Shown: piece after piece, positions 1 to 9,073 of the stretch
How the letters are laid out: each line of letters opens with the position of its first letter
Numbering within the stretch: position 1 is the first letter of the stretch
Notes under the pieces: model-generated
What the model was told of the DNA's origin: nothing
Seen by the model: only the letters and a program-made list of their open reading frames with translations
Databases searched by the model: none
Position numbers and translations under genes: made by a program
Assembly (NCBI RefSeq): GCF_963675305.1
Contig: NZ_OY776147.1
Span: 1 to 64,000, forward strand
DNA from: an uncultured Hyphomonas sp.
GTDB lineage: Bacteria; Pseudomonadota; Alphaproteobacteria; Caulobacterales; Hyphomonadaceae
Direction of reading: 5' to 3'
DNA: 64,000 nt

Positions 1-1
1 A

Positions 2-151
2 ATAGTGTTGCTCACGTCCAATGAAGTAATTATAGGGGAAATTCCGGACATTACAAACGCTTTGGGATGGTCAGGTGGGATTGGTAAGGGTGAAATAGGC
101 TTGTTAAAACAGGAAAATGAGGTGGCGAATTCCCTTTATCTTTCTATATAA
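2..151 (+). CDS. possible 3' end of an upstream gene (partial)
   Basis: An open frame enters from the left edge and ends at a TAA at 149-151, giving about 49 residues with an ordinary amino-acid mix (ends NSLYLSI). I recognise no family. It could be the C-terminus of a gene that starts outside the window or a chance open frame. From 152 to 189 I see only the ribosome binding site of the next gene. Confidence 0.25.
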   Translation: MVLLTSNEVIIGEIPDITNALGWSGGIGKGEIGLLKQENEVANSLYLSI

Positions 152-189
152 TGATATTGGTTGTTTGGAATGTTCAGGAGAGGATGAAA

Positions 190-1715
190 ATGTCTCCACA
201 TCAAAAAATTGCGATTATTGGGGCGGGTGTCGCCGGGCTGTCGGCCGGCATTTACGCGCAGATGAATGGTTTTTGAAGCAACGATCTATGAAATGCACAG
301 CTTGCCGGGCGGGCTTTGCACCTCCTGGCGGCGGCGGGGATATACCTTTGACGGCGCAGTGCGCTATCTGGCGGGCGTCAACCCCAACACCAAAGGGTAT
401 CAGCTTTGGGAAGAGCTTGGCGTCCTGCATAACACCCCTATCCATTTCTATGAGGAGTTCGTTGCGATTGAGGGGCGGGATGGGCGCACCTTGCATCTTT
501 ATACCGATGTGGACCGCCTGGAAAAACACCTTCTGGAATTGGCACCCCAGGACCGGCGGACGATCGAAGAATTCATGGAGGGCATCCGTGATTTTACCCG
601 CATGGAACTGCCGGTGGACCTGACCGCTGAGGATATGGTGGAATTGGCTGAGATGGGCAAGGATATGCTACCGGTATTGGTGCCCACACTACGCTGGCGG
701 GCCAAGACGCTCAGTGATTACGCCGATAAGTTTGAAGATCCTCTGCTGCGAGAGGGATTGCAGAATTTCTTCCAGTTTGCACCCTCTGATTTCCCCATGA
801 TGCTCTGCCTCTCAACGCTGGCCATGATGAACGACCATGAAGCGGGTTATCCGATGGGTGGATCGCTGTCTATTGCCAAAGGACTCGCCAGCCGCTTTGA
901 ATCTCTGGGCGGTGAGATCGTTTACCGGACCAGGGTAAAAGAGGTCCTGGTGGAAAAGGGCCGCGCCGTCGGGGTGATGCTGGCGATGGCCGGGAAGAAC
1001 GGGCGGATATCGTGATTTCCGCATCGGATGGGCGGGCCACGATCTTTGACCTTTTAGGCGGCCGATATCTTGATGAGAAAATCCGGCGTTATTATGACGA
1101 TGGGATGGTGCCCTGCAAATCCATCCTGCAAATTTCATTGGGCGTCGCTATGGATTTCTCCGACCAGCCGCCGATGATCAATATCCCGCTGGACCGGCCG
1201 GTTTGGTTGGGCAATCTCCGGCACGATCGGATGGTGCTAAAGCATTACAGCTTTGACCCACAGATGGCGCCCAAGGGCAAGAGCTCCCTGAGCCTTTGGT
1301 TTGAAGCGGACCCCGATTACTGGCAGTGGCTCTATACGGACAAGGATCGTTATGACGCCCATAAAGATGAAGCGGCCGAGATTGTGATTGATGCCCTGGA
1401 GCGGCGTTTCCCCGGATTGCGGGATGCCGTCGAAGTTGTGGACGTGGCCACGCCGGTGACCTATCAACGGTATACCGGCAACTGGCGAGGCGCATTTGCT
1501 GGCTGGGCGCTGACCACCCGTAAGATGAGCATGATGATGGGTAGAGGGATGGATAAGACCCTGCCTGGGCTGGATAATTTCTTTATGATCGGTCAATGGG
1601 TGGAACCGGGCGGAAACGTGGAGCTATCTTGCGCCTCCGGGCGTGATGTGATCAAAGACATCTGCCACGGCAGGAAGAATTGTTCATTCCCGAGGATAAG
1701 GCCTTCGAAGAGTAA
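190..1715 (+). CDS. FAD-dependent oxidoreductase, phytoene desaturase (CrtI)-like family; frameshifted
   Basis: A flavin amine-oxidase/phytoene-dehydrogenase type protein of about 508 residues, expected to use FAD for desaturation or isomerisation of a hydrophobic substrate; the substrate cannot be told from sequence. The N-terminus has the dinucleotide motif GAGVAGLSAG (residues about 9-18), then a PGGLC segment that normally follows the FAD ADP site. The C-terminal part carries QWVEPGGNVELSCASGRD, the conserved FAD-binding end of this family. The start at 190 has AGGAGAGG nine bases upstream; an ATG at 184 sits too close. The frame is broken three times: one extra T in the run near 262, one missing base near 984, and one shift near 1669 that restores the natural end LFIPEDKAFEE at 1715. 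All are homopolymer-type single-base errors, so the gene is probably intact in the organism. The pyrimidine promoter starts nine bases after the stop. Confidence 0.8.
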
Positions 1716-1723
1716 ATTCCGCC

Positions 1724-1751
1724 TTGACAGATTCGGAAAAATCCATAGAAT
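1724..1751 (+). promoter_or_regulatory. sigma-70-type promoter of the pyrimidine cluster
   Basis: TTGACA at 1724-1729, a 16-base spacer and TAGAAT at 1746-1751. Transcription would start near 1758, leaving a leader of about 128 bases before pyrC. Confidence 0.7.
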
Positions 1752-1763
1752 AGGGCAAGAACT

Positions 1764-1904
1764 ATGCGCCTGAAACTGCTGGTACCCAACGTTGAACACC
1801 ACTCTGCCACGGCCCCGTGGCATTCATTTTGTCTTTTCGAGAGAGCCTCTATTGGCTCTCTTTTTTTATGTCTTGGAGGCAGTCCATGCGCATCCCCGGA
1901 TTAA
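1764..1904 (+). CDS. candidate pyrimidine leader peptide (46 codons)
   Basis: ATG at 1764 opens a 46-codon frame that runs through the pause-like hairpin, the U-rich tract, the terminator and the start of pyrC, ending at TAA 1902-1904. It begins MRLKLL and has the codons TCA TTT TGT CTT TTC over the U-rich stretch before the terminator. E. coli pyrBI has a 44-residue leader peptide with the same relation to its attenuator. The ATG is only about six bases from the predicted transcription start and has a weak AGGG upstream, so it would be translated as an almost leaderless message. No homology is expected; the case rests on architecture. Confidence 0.4.
   Translation: MRLKLLVPNVEHHSATAPWHSFCLFERASIGSLFLCLGGSPCASPD
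1806..1821 (+). promoter_or_regulatory. pause-type hairpin in the pyr leader
   Basis: Perfect inverted repeat GCCACGG (1806-1812), CC, CCGTGGC (1815-1821), followed by the U-rich stretch 1822-1838. In pyrBI-type attenuation a hairpin in this place makes RNA polymerase pause before a U-rich, UTP-sensitive region. Confidence 0.5.
1840..1867 (+). terminator. intrinsic terminator (attenuator) before pyrC
   Basis: Stem GAGAGCC (1841-1847) with GGCTCTC (1854-1860), six-base loop TCTATT, followed by seven T (1861-1867). It lies between the promoter at 1724 and pyrC at 1886, so it must be read through for the pyr genes to be expressed; it is an attenuator rather than the end of the upstream gene. 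Confidence 0.75.
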
Positions 1905-2926
1905 TCGACCCCCATGTTCACCTGCGCGAACCTGGCGCCACCCATAAGGAAGATTGGGACACAGGCACCGCTGCCGCGTTGGCAGGCGGCTTCACGGCTG
2001 TGCTGGCGATGCCCAATACCCAGCCCCCGGTCACCGACCGGGCGAGCCTCGAGGCGGTCTATGCCATCGCCACGGAAAAAGCCCACTGCGATTATGCCCA
2101 ATATCTGGGCGCGGGGCCGGATAACGTGACCGAGGCAGCGGCTTGCGCTCAGGAAGCAGCCGGGTTGAAGCTCTACCTGGACCAGACTTATGGCCCGCTA
2201 CGGCTGGACGAGATGTCGCTTTGGAAGGCGCATTTTGAGGCATGGCCGCTGGATCGCCCTCTGGTCGCCCATGCCGAAGGGCGTACGTTGGCCGCCGCAA
2301 TCCTGATGAGCGAGCTGACCGACCGCCCGCTGCATCTGGCGCATGTTGCCACCCGCGAAGAGATCTTGCTGATCCGCGCGGCCAAGGAAACGCGGCCTGA
2401 AGATCACTTGTGAAGTGACGCCCCACCACCTCTTTCTGACGGAGAAGGACCTTTCGGCGGCTGGGGTGAGGTGCGGCCCCGGCTCGCGACCCAGAGTGAC
2501 GTGGACGCACTTTGGGAGAATCTGGATGTGATCGACTGCTTTGCCACCGACCATGCGCCGCACACCGTGGCCGAAAAAGCGGGCGAAACACCCCCGCCGG
2601 GTTTTCCCGGGTTGGAGACGGCTTTGCCCCTCTTGCTGACGGCGGTCAATGAAGGTCGACTGACGATGGATGACCTCGTAGCGCGGATGAACACCAATGT
2701 GCGGCGGATCTTCAAGTTCCCCGAGCAGCCTGAGACCTGGGTGGAGGTGGATTTGAATGCGAGAGCGGAGCTCACCGCCAGCACCATGCAGACCCGCGCC
2801 GCCTGGACGCCCTTTGAAGGGCGACAGGTGCAAGGCGTGGTGCGCAAGGTCGTTTTGCGCGGTGAAGTGGCCTTCCAGGATGGACAGGTGCTGGCCCCAA
2901 TGGGATTTGGGAAGCGGCTCCGCTAA
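1886..2926 (+). CDS. pyrC: dihydroorotase, CAD-like type; frameshifted
   Basis: Catalyses the reversible cyclisation of N-carbamoyl-aspartate to dihydroorotate, step 3 of de novo UMP synthesis. Metal and substrate motifs are in place: DPHVHLREPG (residues about 8-17), GLKLYL with the candidate bridging lysine, VAHAEG, HLAHVA, and DHAPHT. At about 347 residues it is shorter than the usual bacterial PyrC/AllB-type enzyme and reads like the dihydroorotase domain of animal CAD, including KEEILLI-like, CEVTPHHLFLT, GEVRP, DVDALWENLDVIDCFA, PPPGFPGLETALPLLLTAV and AAWTPFEGRQVQG segments. The start has TGGAGGC six bases upstream. Two indels break it: an extra A near 2389 and a missing T near 2452; correcting them gives one continuous protein. 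It is the first gene of a cluster with pyrB and the PyrF-PyrE fusion, all behind the attenuator at 1840. Confidence 0.9.
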
Positions 2927-3005
2927 CTGAAGGATGTAATCAACCAGGCATTTAGTGAGCCTGATGAAAATGAATAAGATCAATTATTGAAGATAGGAGA
3001 TAATC

Positions 3006-4073
3006 ATGACCAGTTTTACACCCCCCATTCACGGAGAAAACCCCCACTTGCCATTTGGTGACCAGCAGAATTCGCCTTTCTATGGTCAGGACCATCCTCT
3101 CGGTCAAGCAGTTTGATCGGGCAAAGCTGGAGTATATTTTCGCGTTGCCCACGAAATGTATGAGATGGTGGCGCGCGTTGGGTCCTTTGACCTGCTGAAG
3201 GGCAAGATCCTGGCGAACCTGTTCTACGAACCCTCCACCCGGACTTCGTCCTCCTTCACCTCCGCGATGGAGCGGTTGGGCGGCTCGGTGATCCCGATCA
3301 ACAACGTGAGTTATTCTTCGGTCACCAAGGGCGAATCGCTGCCCGACACCGTCCGCACGCTGGAAGCCTACGCCGATGTGGTCGTGCTGCGCCACCCTGA
3401 AATCGGTTCCTCAGCCTTAGCCGCCAAATATGCCAAGAAACCGGTCATCAACGCCGGCGACGGTGCAGGCGAACACCCCACTCAGGCCCTGCTGGACCTC
3501 TTCACCATCCGTGAGGAACTGGGTAAGGTCGATGGCTTGACGATCACCATGATGGGTGACCTGAAATACGGCCGGACCGTACACTCCCTTTCCCCGGCTG
3601 CTGACGTTATTTGATGTGAAGCTCAATTATGTGGCCCCCGATATGCTCAGGATGCCGGAAGGCATCGTGGCCGAGATCAATGAAAAGGGCATCCCGCAGG
3701 CAGCCTTTGAAAGCCTCGACCCGGTGATCGCTGAGACCGATGTGCTCTATGTCACCCGTGTCCAGAAGGAACGTTTCGAAGATCCTTCCAAGCACGAGGA
3801 ACTGAAGGGCAGCTATGTCGTGACGACCGAGACAATGGATAGGCCAAGGAAAAGATGATTGTCATGCACCCCTTACCACGGGTCTGGGAAATTGACATGG
3901 ACGTGGATGACGACCCGCGGGCAGCCTATTTCCGCCAGATGGAATACGGCCTCTATATCCGCATGGCCCTGCTGGCAATGGTTCTGGGTAAAGCTGATCC
4001 ATATGAATCAAAAGACCGATTAGAATTAAACCTGTCCCCAATATCAGGAGGAAAGAATGCCCACTTTCTTTGA
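3006..4073 (+). CDS. pyrB: aspartate transcarbamylase catalytic chain, CAD-like; frameshifted
   Basis: Condenses carbamoyl phosphate and aspartate to carbamoyl-aspartate, step 2 of UMP synthesis, one step before the product of the preceding gene. Carbamoyl-phosphate motif STRTSSSF, the HPTQALLD motif and the HPLPR motif are all present, with INAGDGAGEHP and MGDLKYGRTVHS between. The N-terminal GQDILSVKQF and the C-terminal DDDPRAAYFRQMEYGLYIRMALLA segments match the ATCase domain of CAD closely. The frame is interrupted near 3091 (extra C), 3150 (missing base), 3595 (extra C) and 3843; after repair it is a normal ATCase with a short N-terminal extension. TAGGAGA precedes the ATG at 3006. The last codons overlap the next gene by 17 bases, so translation is probably coupled. 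No regulatory chain pyrI is seen. Confidence 0.9.
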
Positions 4074-5493
4074 AAAACTTGACCACCGTGCTAAAGCGAT
4101 TGATTCCCTCCTTTGCGTAGGGCTGGATCCGCACCCGGAAGACCTGCCGAACCGACCGGCGCAGCCGCCCGTGAATTTTGTGTGCGGTTGATTGAAGCCA
4201 CCAAGGATGTGGCCCTGGCCTATAAGCCCAATGCGGCCTTCTTTGAAGCTCTGGGGCCAGAGGGCTGGGAAGCCCTGCAGGCCGTGATCTGCGCGGTGCC
4301 GGACGGAATTCCGGTGGTGCTGGATGCCAAAACGGGGCGACATTTCCTCCACAGCACGGGCCTATGCCCGATCAGCTTTTGAGATGTTGGGGGCGGATGC
4401 GATCACCCTCAGCCCCTACCTGGGCTATGACTCGCTGACGCCTTTTATGCAGGATCCCGAGAAAGGGATCTTCCTGCTCTGCAAGACCAGTAACGCCGGA
4501 TCGGTGGACCTGCAGGATCTGCCATTGGGCGGCGACTACCGTTTGATGATGGTCTACGAGAAGGTCGCCGGGATGGCGGCCGAGTGGGGCACAAAGGGTA
4601 ACCTGGGGCTGGTGGTTGGCGCCACTTTCCCTGACGCGCTCCGGCGGGGTGCGCGAGTTGGCCCCCGCGCAGTGGTTCCTGGCGCCCGGTTTGGGCGCGC
4701 AGGGAGCGGATCTCGGCGCGGCGATGCAAGCCGGGCTGCGCGAGGATGGTCTCGGGCTGCTGATCAACGTCAGCCGCGGGATCTCGCGGGCGGAAGACCC
4801 TGGCAAGGCCGCGCTGGAACTGGTTGAACGGTTCCGCGAAGCTCAGAAGATCACACGTCCCAAACTGAAGGCGCAGCAGGGGACGATGCCCCGCCTGGTG
4901 GAGCCGTTGGTGGAAGGACTGCTCTCCATGGGGTGCGTGCGCTTCGGTGAGTTCACCCTTAAATCCGGGATAATCTCACCGATCTATATTGACCTACGCC
5001 GGCTGGTGTCGTATCCCGGCTGGATGACCCAGGTGGCCGCGGCCTATATCCGCCAATTGAAGGAACTGGAATTTGACCGAATTGCCGGGCTGCCCTATGC
5101 TGCGCTGCCGATTTCGACTGCGGTCAGCTTGCAGGGAAATTGGCCGATGATCTACCCCCGCAAAAGCGCCAAGGCTTATGGCACCGCGGCGGAAATTGAA
5201 GGCCTTTACCATGCCGGTGAAACGGTTGCTATCATTGATGACCTGGCAACCACCGGCGGTTCCAAGTTTGAAGCGATTGAGAAACTGACCAGCGTGGGAT
5301 TGAAGGTGAAGGATGTGGTGGTGCTGATCGACCGGAATCCGGCGCGAAGGAAGCACTCGCCGCCGAGGGCTTCCGGATGCATGCCCTCTTCACCCTGACC
5401 GACCTGCTGGATTATTGGGAAGAAACCGGACGGCTTCCCGCCGAACAGATCGCTGAGACGCGGGCTTTCCTGAAAAATTCCGGCTCAAAATAG
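4057..5493 (+). CDS. pyrFE: bifunctional OMP decarboxylase / orotate phosphoribosyltransferase (PyrF-PyrE fusion); frameshifted
   Basis: Carries out the last two steps of UMP synthesis in one chain of about 478 residues. The N-terminal half is a type 2 OMP decarboxylase: FVxGLDP-like CVGLDPHPEDLP, YKPNAAFFE, the catalytic DAKRGDI and LGYDSLTPF. The C-terminal half is orotate phosphoribosyltransferase: GEFTLKSGIISPIYID, then the PRPP-binding VAIIDDLATTGGS. This decarboxylase-first order is the reverse of animal UMP synthase and is known from some bacteria and trypanosomatids. AGGAGG lies four bases before the ATG. Four indels (near 4140, 4335, 4630 and 5335) split it; the restored end is KNSGSK followed by TAG at 5491. 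Confidence 0.88.
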
Positions 5494-5499
5494 GAGAAG

Positions 5500-6451
5500 A
5501 TGATGTTCCGCTCTCGCCGCTACCGGTGGACAACGAACAACTGGTGCTGGCCCTGACGGTCCTGCTGTTGGGGCTGTGATCGTGTTGACCTCCTCGGTCA
5601 CTTTCTGTCTGAGCGGCGTGTTCATTTTAGGAATGTTCGCGATCAGTGCGTTCACCATCCGCGCCCATCACCGGCCTTGATACACAGCGCGCTGCCGGTG
5701 AATGAGGTCCAAACCCCGGAACTGGATAGGTTGGTGAGGGCTTGTTCGCAGAAGCTTCAACCCGGTTCAATCGACGTCTATCTAGTAAAGAAGAATCAGT
5801 TGAACGCCTACACCTTCGGGATCAGCGAACCTAAAGCGCTGGTGATCTATACCCCGATGGTTCAGGTGATGACGCCGGGCGAGCTTTCTTTTGTGGTCGG
5901 GCATGAGATGGGGCATGTGGCCCTGGGACATACCTGGCTGAATACTATCCTGGGCGGCATGGCGGGTATCCCGGCGCCCTTTGGCGCGGCGGTGCTGCTC
6001 TATGCCTCGTTCCGCTGGTGGAACCGGATGTGTGAATATTCCGCTGACCGGGCAGGCTTGTTGGCCTGTGGCGACCTCAATTTGGCTATCTCCGCGCTGG
6101 TCAAGTTGGTGGCGCCCAACGTCCGCAGTCAGCAGGAATTTGACCGGGCGCTGGCGATGATCGATGCGCAGGACGATAATGTGAGCAATGTGCTGGCGGA
6201 GGCTTTCCAGAGCCACCCGATGTTGATTCGCCGGATCAATAAACTGCGCGAATATGTGCAGACCGCAGAATACCGGCAGATGCAGGGCCGGGGTGAATGG
6301 CAATCTGGGACAGAAGGCATACAGCCCCGCGCCGACCGTACAGGTGCGGGAGGAGTTTCCAGAGGTGACGGAAGCACCCGGCCCGCTCCCGGCGGAGCCG
6401 CCCAAAGACCCGGAAGAACGCTGGCCGTGGCTGAAGGAGAAGGATAATTGA
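5500..6451 (+). CDS. M48-family membrane zinc metalloprotease; frameshifted
   Basis: An HtpX/Ste24-like peptidase expected in the cytoplasmic membrane with a role in membrane protein quality control (family knowledge). The zinc motif HEMGH sits in VVGHEMGHVALGHT, with the third ligand in EYSADRAG about 50 residues later, as usual for M48. Ahead of it, bases 5520-5675 encode two hydrophobic stretches (LVLALTVLLLGL and VIVLTSSVTFCLSGVFILGMFA) that form the N-terminal membrane anchor but lie in different frames because of two or three single-base errors. A further shift near 6300 moves the true C-terminus to the frame ending WPWLKEKDN at 6451. Two adjacent ATGs at 5500 and 5503 follow GGAG overlapping the pyrFE stop, so it may be co-transcribed with the pyr genes. 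Confidence 0.8.
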
Positions 6452-6485
6452 TATTGTAAAATAATGTTTTTAGGGAGGAACTCAG

Positions 6486-7361
6486 ATGGAAGAATTTTAC
6501 ATAGATTCGATCGAAAATTTATTTACCTATGTTGACAGGGTTAAAGGGAGATTTTATTTTAGGGGATTTTCAAAATACGATTGTCATATGAAGCCGAGTC
6601 TTGGTCGATATGGCGATAATTTGATTAATGATGAGATAAAAATTATTCGAGAGTATGTGAATTTGCCAATACTTGATGAAATTCCTTTTAAAGTTAGAAA
6701 TCTGCATGAATTATTAGATCTAGGTCAGCACTATGGTTTACCAACCCGTTTTTTGGATTGGACAGAGAATCCGTTAATTGCCCTCTTCTTTGCAATTGGA
6801 AAACCTCCATTTAATAACTCAAGATCATATATTGCTATGATTAATCGCGATAGACCTGAGATAGGCGATTCTTGGGATGATATAGATGATGTCGCGCCAT
6901 ACTATTTTTCATTGCAAGATTGGAATAAAACGAAATTATGGGAGATAGATCCTTTAGAATTAACTGATCTGGAGAAATTTAATATCTTTAAGACAAAAGT
7001 AAATCATCCCTTATTTGAAGAGAAATTTAATAATCTTATACAAACTATATCTGATTATATTTTAATAAGATATCAAATTAATGATTTTAACTTGCGAATA
7101 AAAAAACAATGGGGATTATTTTCGGTACATAAAAATGTGAAGGCAGCAGTCCCGATTGATTTCCTTGATGGTTTGGTCACAATAAAATTAAATATGGCTA
7201 ACAAAAAGGAACTGCTCAATATTTTGTCAAATCAACATCAAATAAATGAGGACGAAGTTTTACCTAAGCCGATCAAGGGGAGTCCCTTGGAATATGTGAT
7301 GAATTGGTGTATTGAAAAGAAGAACCAATATTCAATAGGTAGAAAAGGGCGTACCTCTTAA
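6486..7361 (+). CDS. FRG-domain protein, probably acquired
   Basis: A 291-residue protein whose N-terminal third matches the FRG domain, named after its conserved Phe-Arg-Gly (here FYFRGFSKYD, residues about 22-31), followed by KPSLGR and by HYGLPTRFLDWTENPLIALFFA, the other hallmark of the family. The biochemical role of FRG proteins is not established; the family is often found in mobile regions and next to defence genes. The rest of the protein is Asn/Lys/Ile-rich without motifs I recognise. The gene is strikingly AT-rich compared with both neighbours, which suggests recent transfer. AGGGAGGA precedes the ATG, and a strong terminator follows at 7453. It stands alone, with no adjacent toxin partner, integrase or repeats seen. 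Confidence 0.8.
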   Translation: MEEFYIDSIENLFTYVDRVKGRFYFRGFSKYDCHMKPSLGRYGDNLINDEIKIIREYVNLPILDEIPFKVRNLHELLDLGQHYGLPTRFLDWTENPLIALFFAIGKPPFNNSRSYIAMINRDRPEIGDSWDDIDDVAPYYFSLQDWNKTKLWEIDPLELTDLEKFNIFKTKVNHPLFEEKFNNLIQTISDYILIRYQINDFNLRIKKQWGLFSVHKNVKAAVPIDFLDGLVTIKLNMANKKELLNILSNQHQINEDEVLPKPIKGSPLEYVMNWCIEKKNQYSIGRKGRTS

Positions 7362-7452
7362 TTTGCTTTATTTTTGACCTTTGTTATTTACTTTCATAAG
7401 TATTGTTTTTCTCAAAACTCATGGTCTATATAATATAAGAATTATTTATCAC

Positions 7453-7477
7453 ACCCGGGATAACCACCCGGGTTTTT
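7453..7477 (+). terminator. intrinsic terminator after the FRG gene
   Basis: Stem ACCCGGG (7453-7459) with CCCGGGT (7467-7473), followed by TTTTT. The rest of the gap up to 7591 shows nothing convincing apart from the ribosome binding site of the next gene. Confidence 0.75.
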
Positions 7478-7591
7478 GATTACAACAGGTTATGAGTGGG
7501 GATAGAATGAAAGGGTGGAATTCATACACAATGATGAATTTTGTAAGATTTTCGGTTTGAATGGGTCATATCAATAAAGAGGTGCAAAAAA

Positions 7592-8092
7592 GTGACCGAG
7601 TTTGACAAGCTCTACCAGGCATATTTCAGTGATGTATTCCTGTATATCAGGAACCTCTCGGGAGATGCCAATATAGCGGAAGAAATAACCAGTGAAACCT
7701 TCTTCAAGGCGATGCGTGCGATCGATCAATTCAGGGGGGATTGTGAGATCCGTGTCTGGCTGTGCCAGATCGCGAAGAACACCTATTTTTCATACCTGCG
7801 TAAACATGAGCGCATTGCGGATTTGGAAGAGCTTGAGGTAAACGACCATTCGGATCCGCGGAAAATGGAAGATAGGGTCGCGCTTCAGGACGAGGCTGGT
7901 AATCTCCATAGGGTTGTGCACCATTTACCGGAACCCTATAAAGAGGTGTTCATGCTGCGGGTTTTTGGGCAATTGAGCTACGAGCAGATCGGCAAACTCT
8001 TCTCCAAGACCCAGAATTGGGCTTGCGTCACTTTTTACCGTGCCAAAAAGAAAATTTTAACGCAAATGGAGGATCAAGCTAATGAAGAATGA
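7592..8092 (+). CDS. ECF-type RNA polymerase sigma factor
   Basis: A 166-residue extracytoplasmic-function sigma factor with region 2 (residues about 10-75, including DANIAEEITSETFFKA and the WLCQIAKN segment that contacts the -10 element) and region 4 (residues about 108-155, with LPEPYKEVFMLRVF and the helix-turn-helix SYEQIGKLFSKTQNWACVTFYRAKKK). The GTG start is preceded by AAAGAGG. It overlaps the next gene, a zinc-finger anti-sigma-like membrane protein, by 11 bases, so the two form a sigma/anti-sigma pair in which the membrane protein would hold the sigma factor until a surface signal releases it. The signal is unknown. Confidence 0.85.
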   Translation: MTEFDKLYQAYFSDVFLYIRNLSGDANIAEEITSETFFKAMRAIDQFRGDCEIRVWLCQIAKNTYFSYLRKHERIADLEELEVNDHSDPRKMEDRVALQDEAGNLHRVVHHLPEPYKEVFMLRVFGQLSYEQIGKLFSKTQNWACVTFYRAKKKILTQMEDQANEE

Positions 8093-8987
8093 ATGTTATG
8101 TCGTCAGGGACCTGTTGCCCCTATATCTGGACGACCTTGTCAGCGATTCGACTCGGGAATTTGTGGAAGCGCACCTGGCTGAATGTGACGAATGCCGAAA
8201 GGAATTTGAAAAAGAAAAATCTCACTCGAAGTCCTTCGGCGATCTGGAGACCGTGCCGCTTAAGAAGATCAATAAGCTGCTCAACCGGCAAAAGGTCAGG
8301 AGCGTCCTAATTGCCGTGGTGCTGGTTGCCGCGCTCTTGCTCACCGGGTTTGCCACCCTGACAACGCCGGAATATTTGCCCTATTCGGAGGACTTGTTCA
8401 CCGTCTCAGAAAACGAGGGCAGGGTCCTGATTACCTTTAATGAAACTGTGACAGGCTATAACCTCAATTCCACCCTGGTGGACGAGGGCGGTCAAATGAC
8501 AACGGTGACCTACCTGAGCGCCTGGACCACGATTTGGGATCAGAAAATCCTCCGGCGCGGCGTACAAAGTGCGATGATCAATCCAGACCCCGTTGACGGT
8601 CAAGAGCAGATCGTGTTTTATTCTCCCAATAACGGCCAGGACGCTGTGCAGATTTCCGGCGAGAAGGTCAGTTATGGCACAATGGAATTGCCCAGGTTGG
8701 TGCTGGTCTATTATCTGTTCCTGGCTATCGGTGCGGTGGTGGTCTGTGGCATATTGCTGATCGTTTTCAACAAGCGGGAAGAAGTTAAATTCTGGGTTGA
8801 GAGAGTTATCTTGTTCCCCCTGGCCTATATCGTCAGCCATGTGATGGTGAAAGGCCTGAAGACTTCAACCTATTCATCCGGGCGGGATTTTATCATTATT
8901 CTTTTCATCTCGATCCTGATCGCTATGGCGGGTCTGCTGGGCTTGAATTGGATCCAAAATTCCCGAAAGGTGAAGGTCGAGGCATAA
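8082..8987 (+). CDS. membrane anti-sigma factor with zinc-finger (zf-HC2) domain
   Basis: A 301-residue protein. The N-terminal domain (residues 1-45) has the anti-sigma zinc motif C-x(n)-H-x3-C-x2-C, visible as C5 and HLAECDEC. One transmembrane helix follows at about residues 70-90, then an extracytoplasmic region of about 110 residues, and finally three hydrophobic segments (about 205-230, 243-262, 270-292). The multi-helix tail is more than the usual single-pass anti-sigma and could be where the signal is sensed. It is translationally coupled to the sigma factor upstream (11-base overlap). Confidence 0.78.
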   Translation: MKNECYVVRDLLPLYLDDLVSDSTREFVEAHLAECDECRKEFEKEKSHSKSFGDLETVPLKKINKLLNRQKVRSVLIAVVLVAALLLTGFATLTTPEYLPYSEDLFTVSENEGRVLITFNETVTGYNLNSTLVDEGGQMTTVTYLSAWTTIWDQKILRRGVQSAMINPDPVDGQEQIVFYSPNNGQDAVQISGEKVSYGTMELPRLVLVYYLFLAIGAVVVCGILLIVFNKREEVKFWVERVILFPLAYIVSHVMVKGLKTSTYSSGRDFIIILFISILIAMAGLLGLNWIQNSRKVKVEA

Positions 8988-8990
8988 TGG

Positions 8991-9048
8991 GGGCGGGTCT
9001 TTTGCCCGCCTTACAAACAGGGTCGTCCACAATGGACGACCCTTTAGT
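8991..9048 (+). terminator. double hairpin terminator after the anti-sigma gene
   Basis: A first hairpin GGCGGG (8992-8997)/CCCGCC (9005-9010) is followed by a second, perfect 11-bp stem AGGGTCGTCCA (9019-9029)/TGGACGACCCT (9033-9043) with loop CAA and a T-rich tail. It separates this operon from the converging gene at 9074. Confidence 0.8.
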
Positions 9049-9073
9049 TTAAATATTTTGATTCGCATCCAAA

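Noticed and set aside
983..1015. In-frame TGA codons in the FAD oxidoreductase as further selenocysteine sites
   Set aside because: The reading frame changes at these places, so they are indels; the protein match continues in another frame.
1764..1904. PyrR-binding attenuator
   Set aside because: No PyrR binding-loop consensus was found; the hairpin order fits the translation/UTP-sensing type better.
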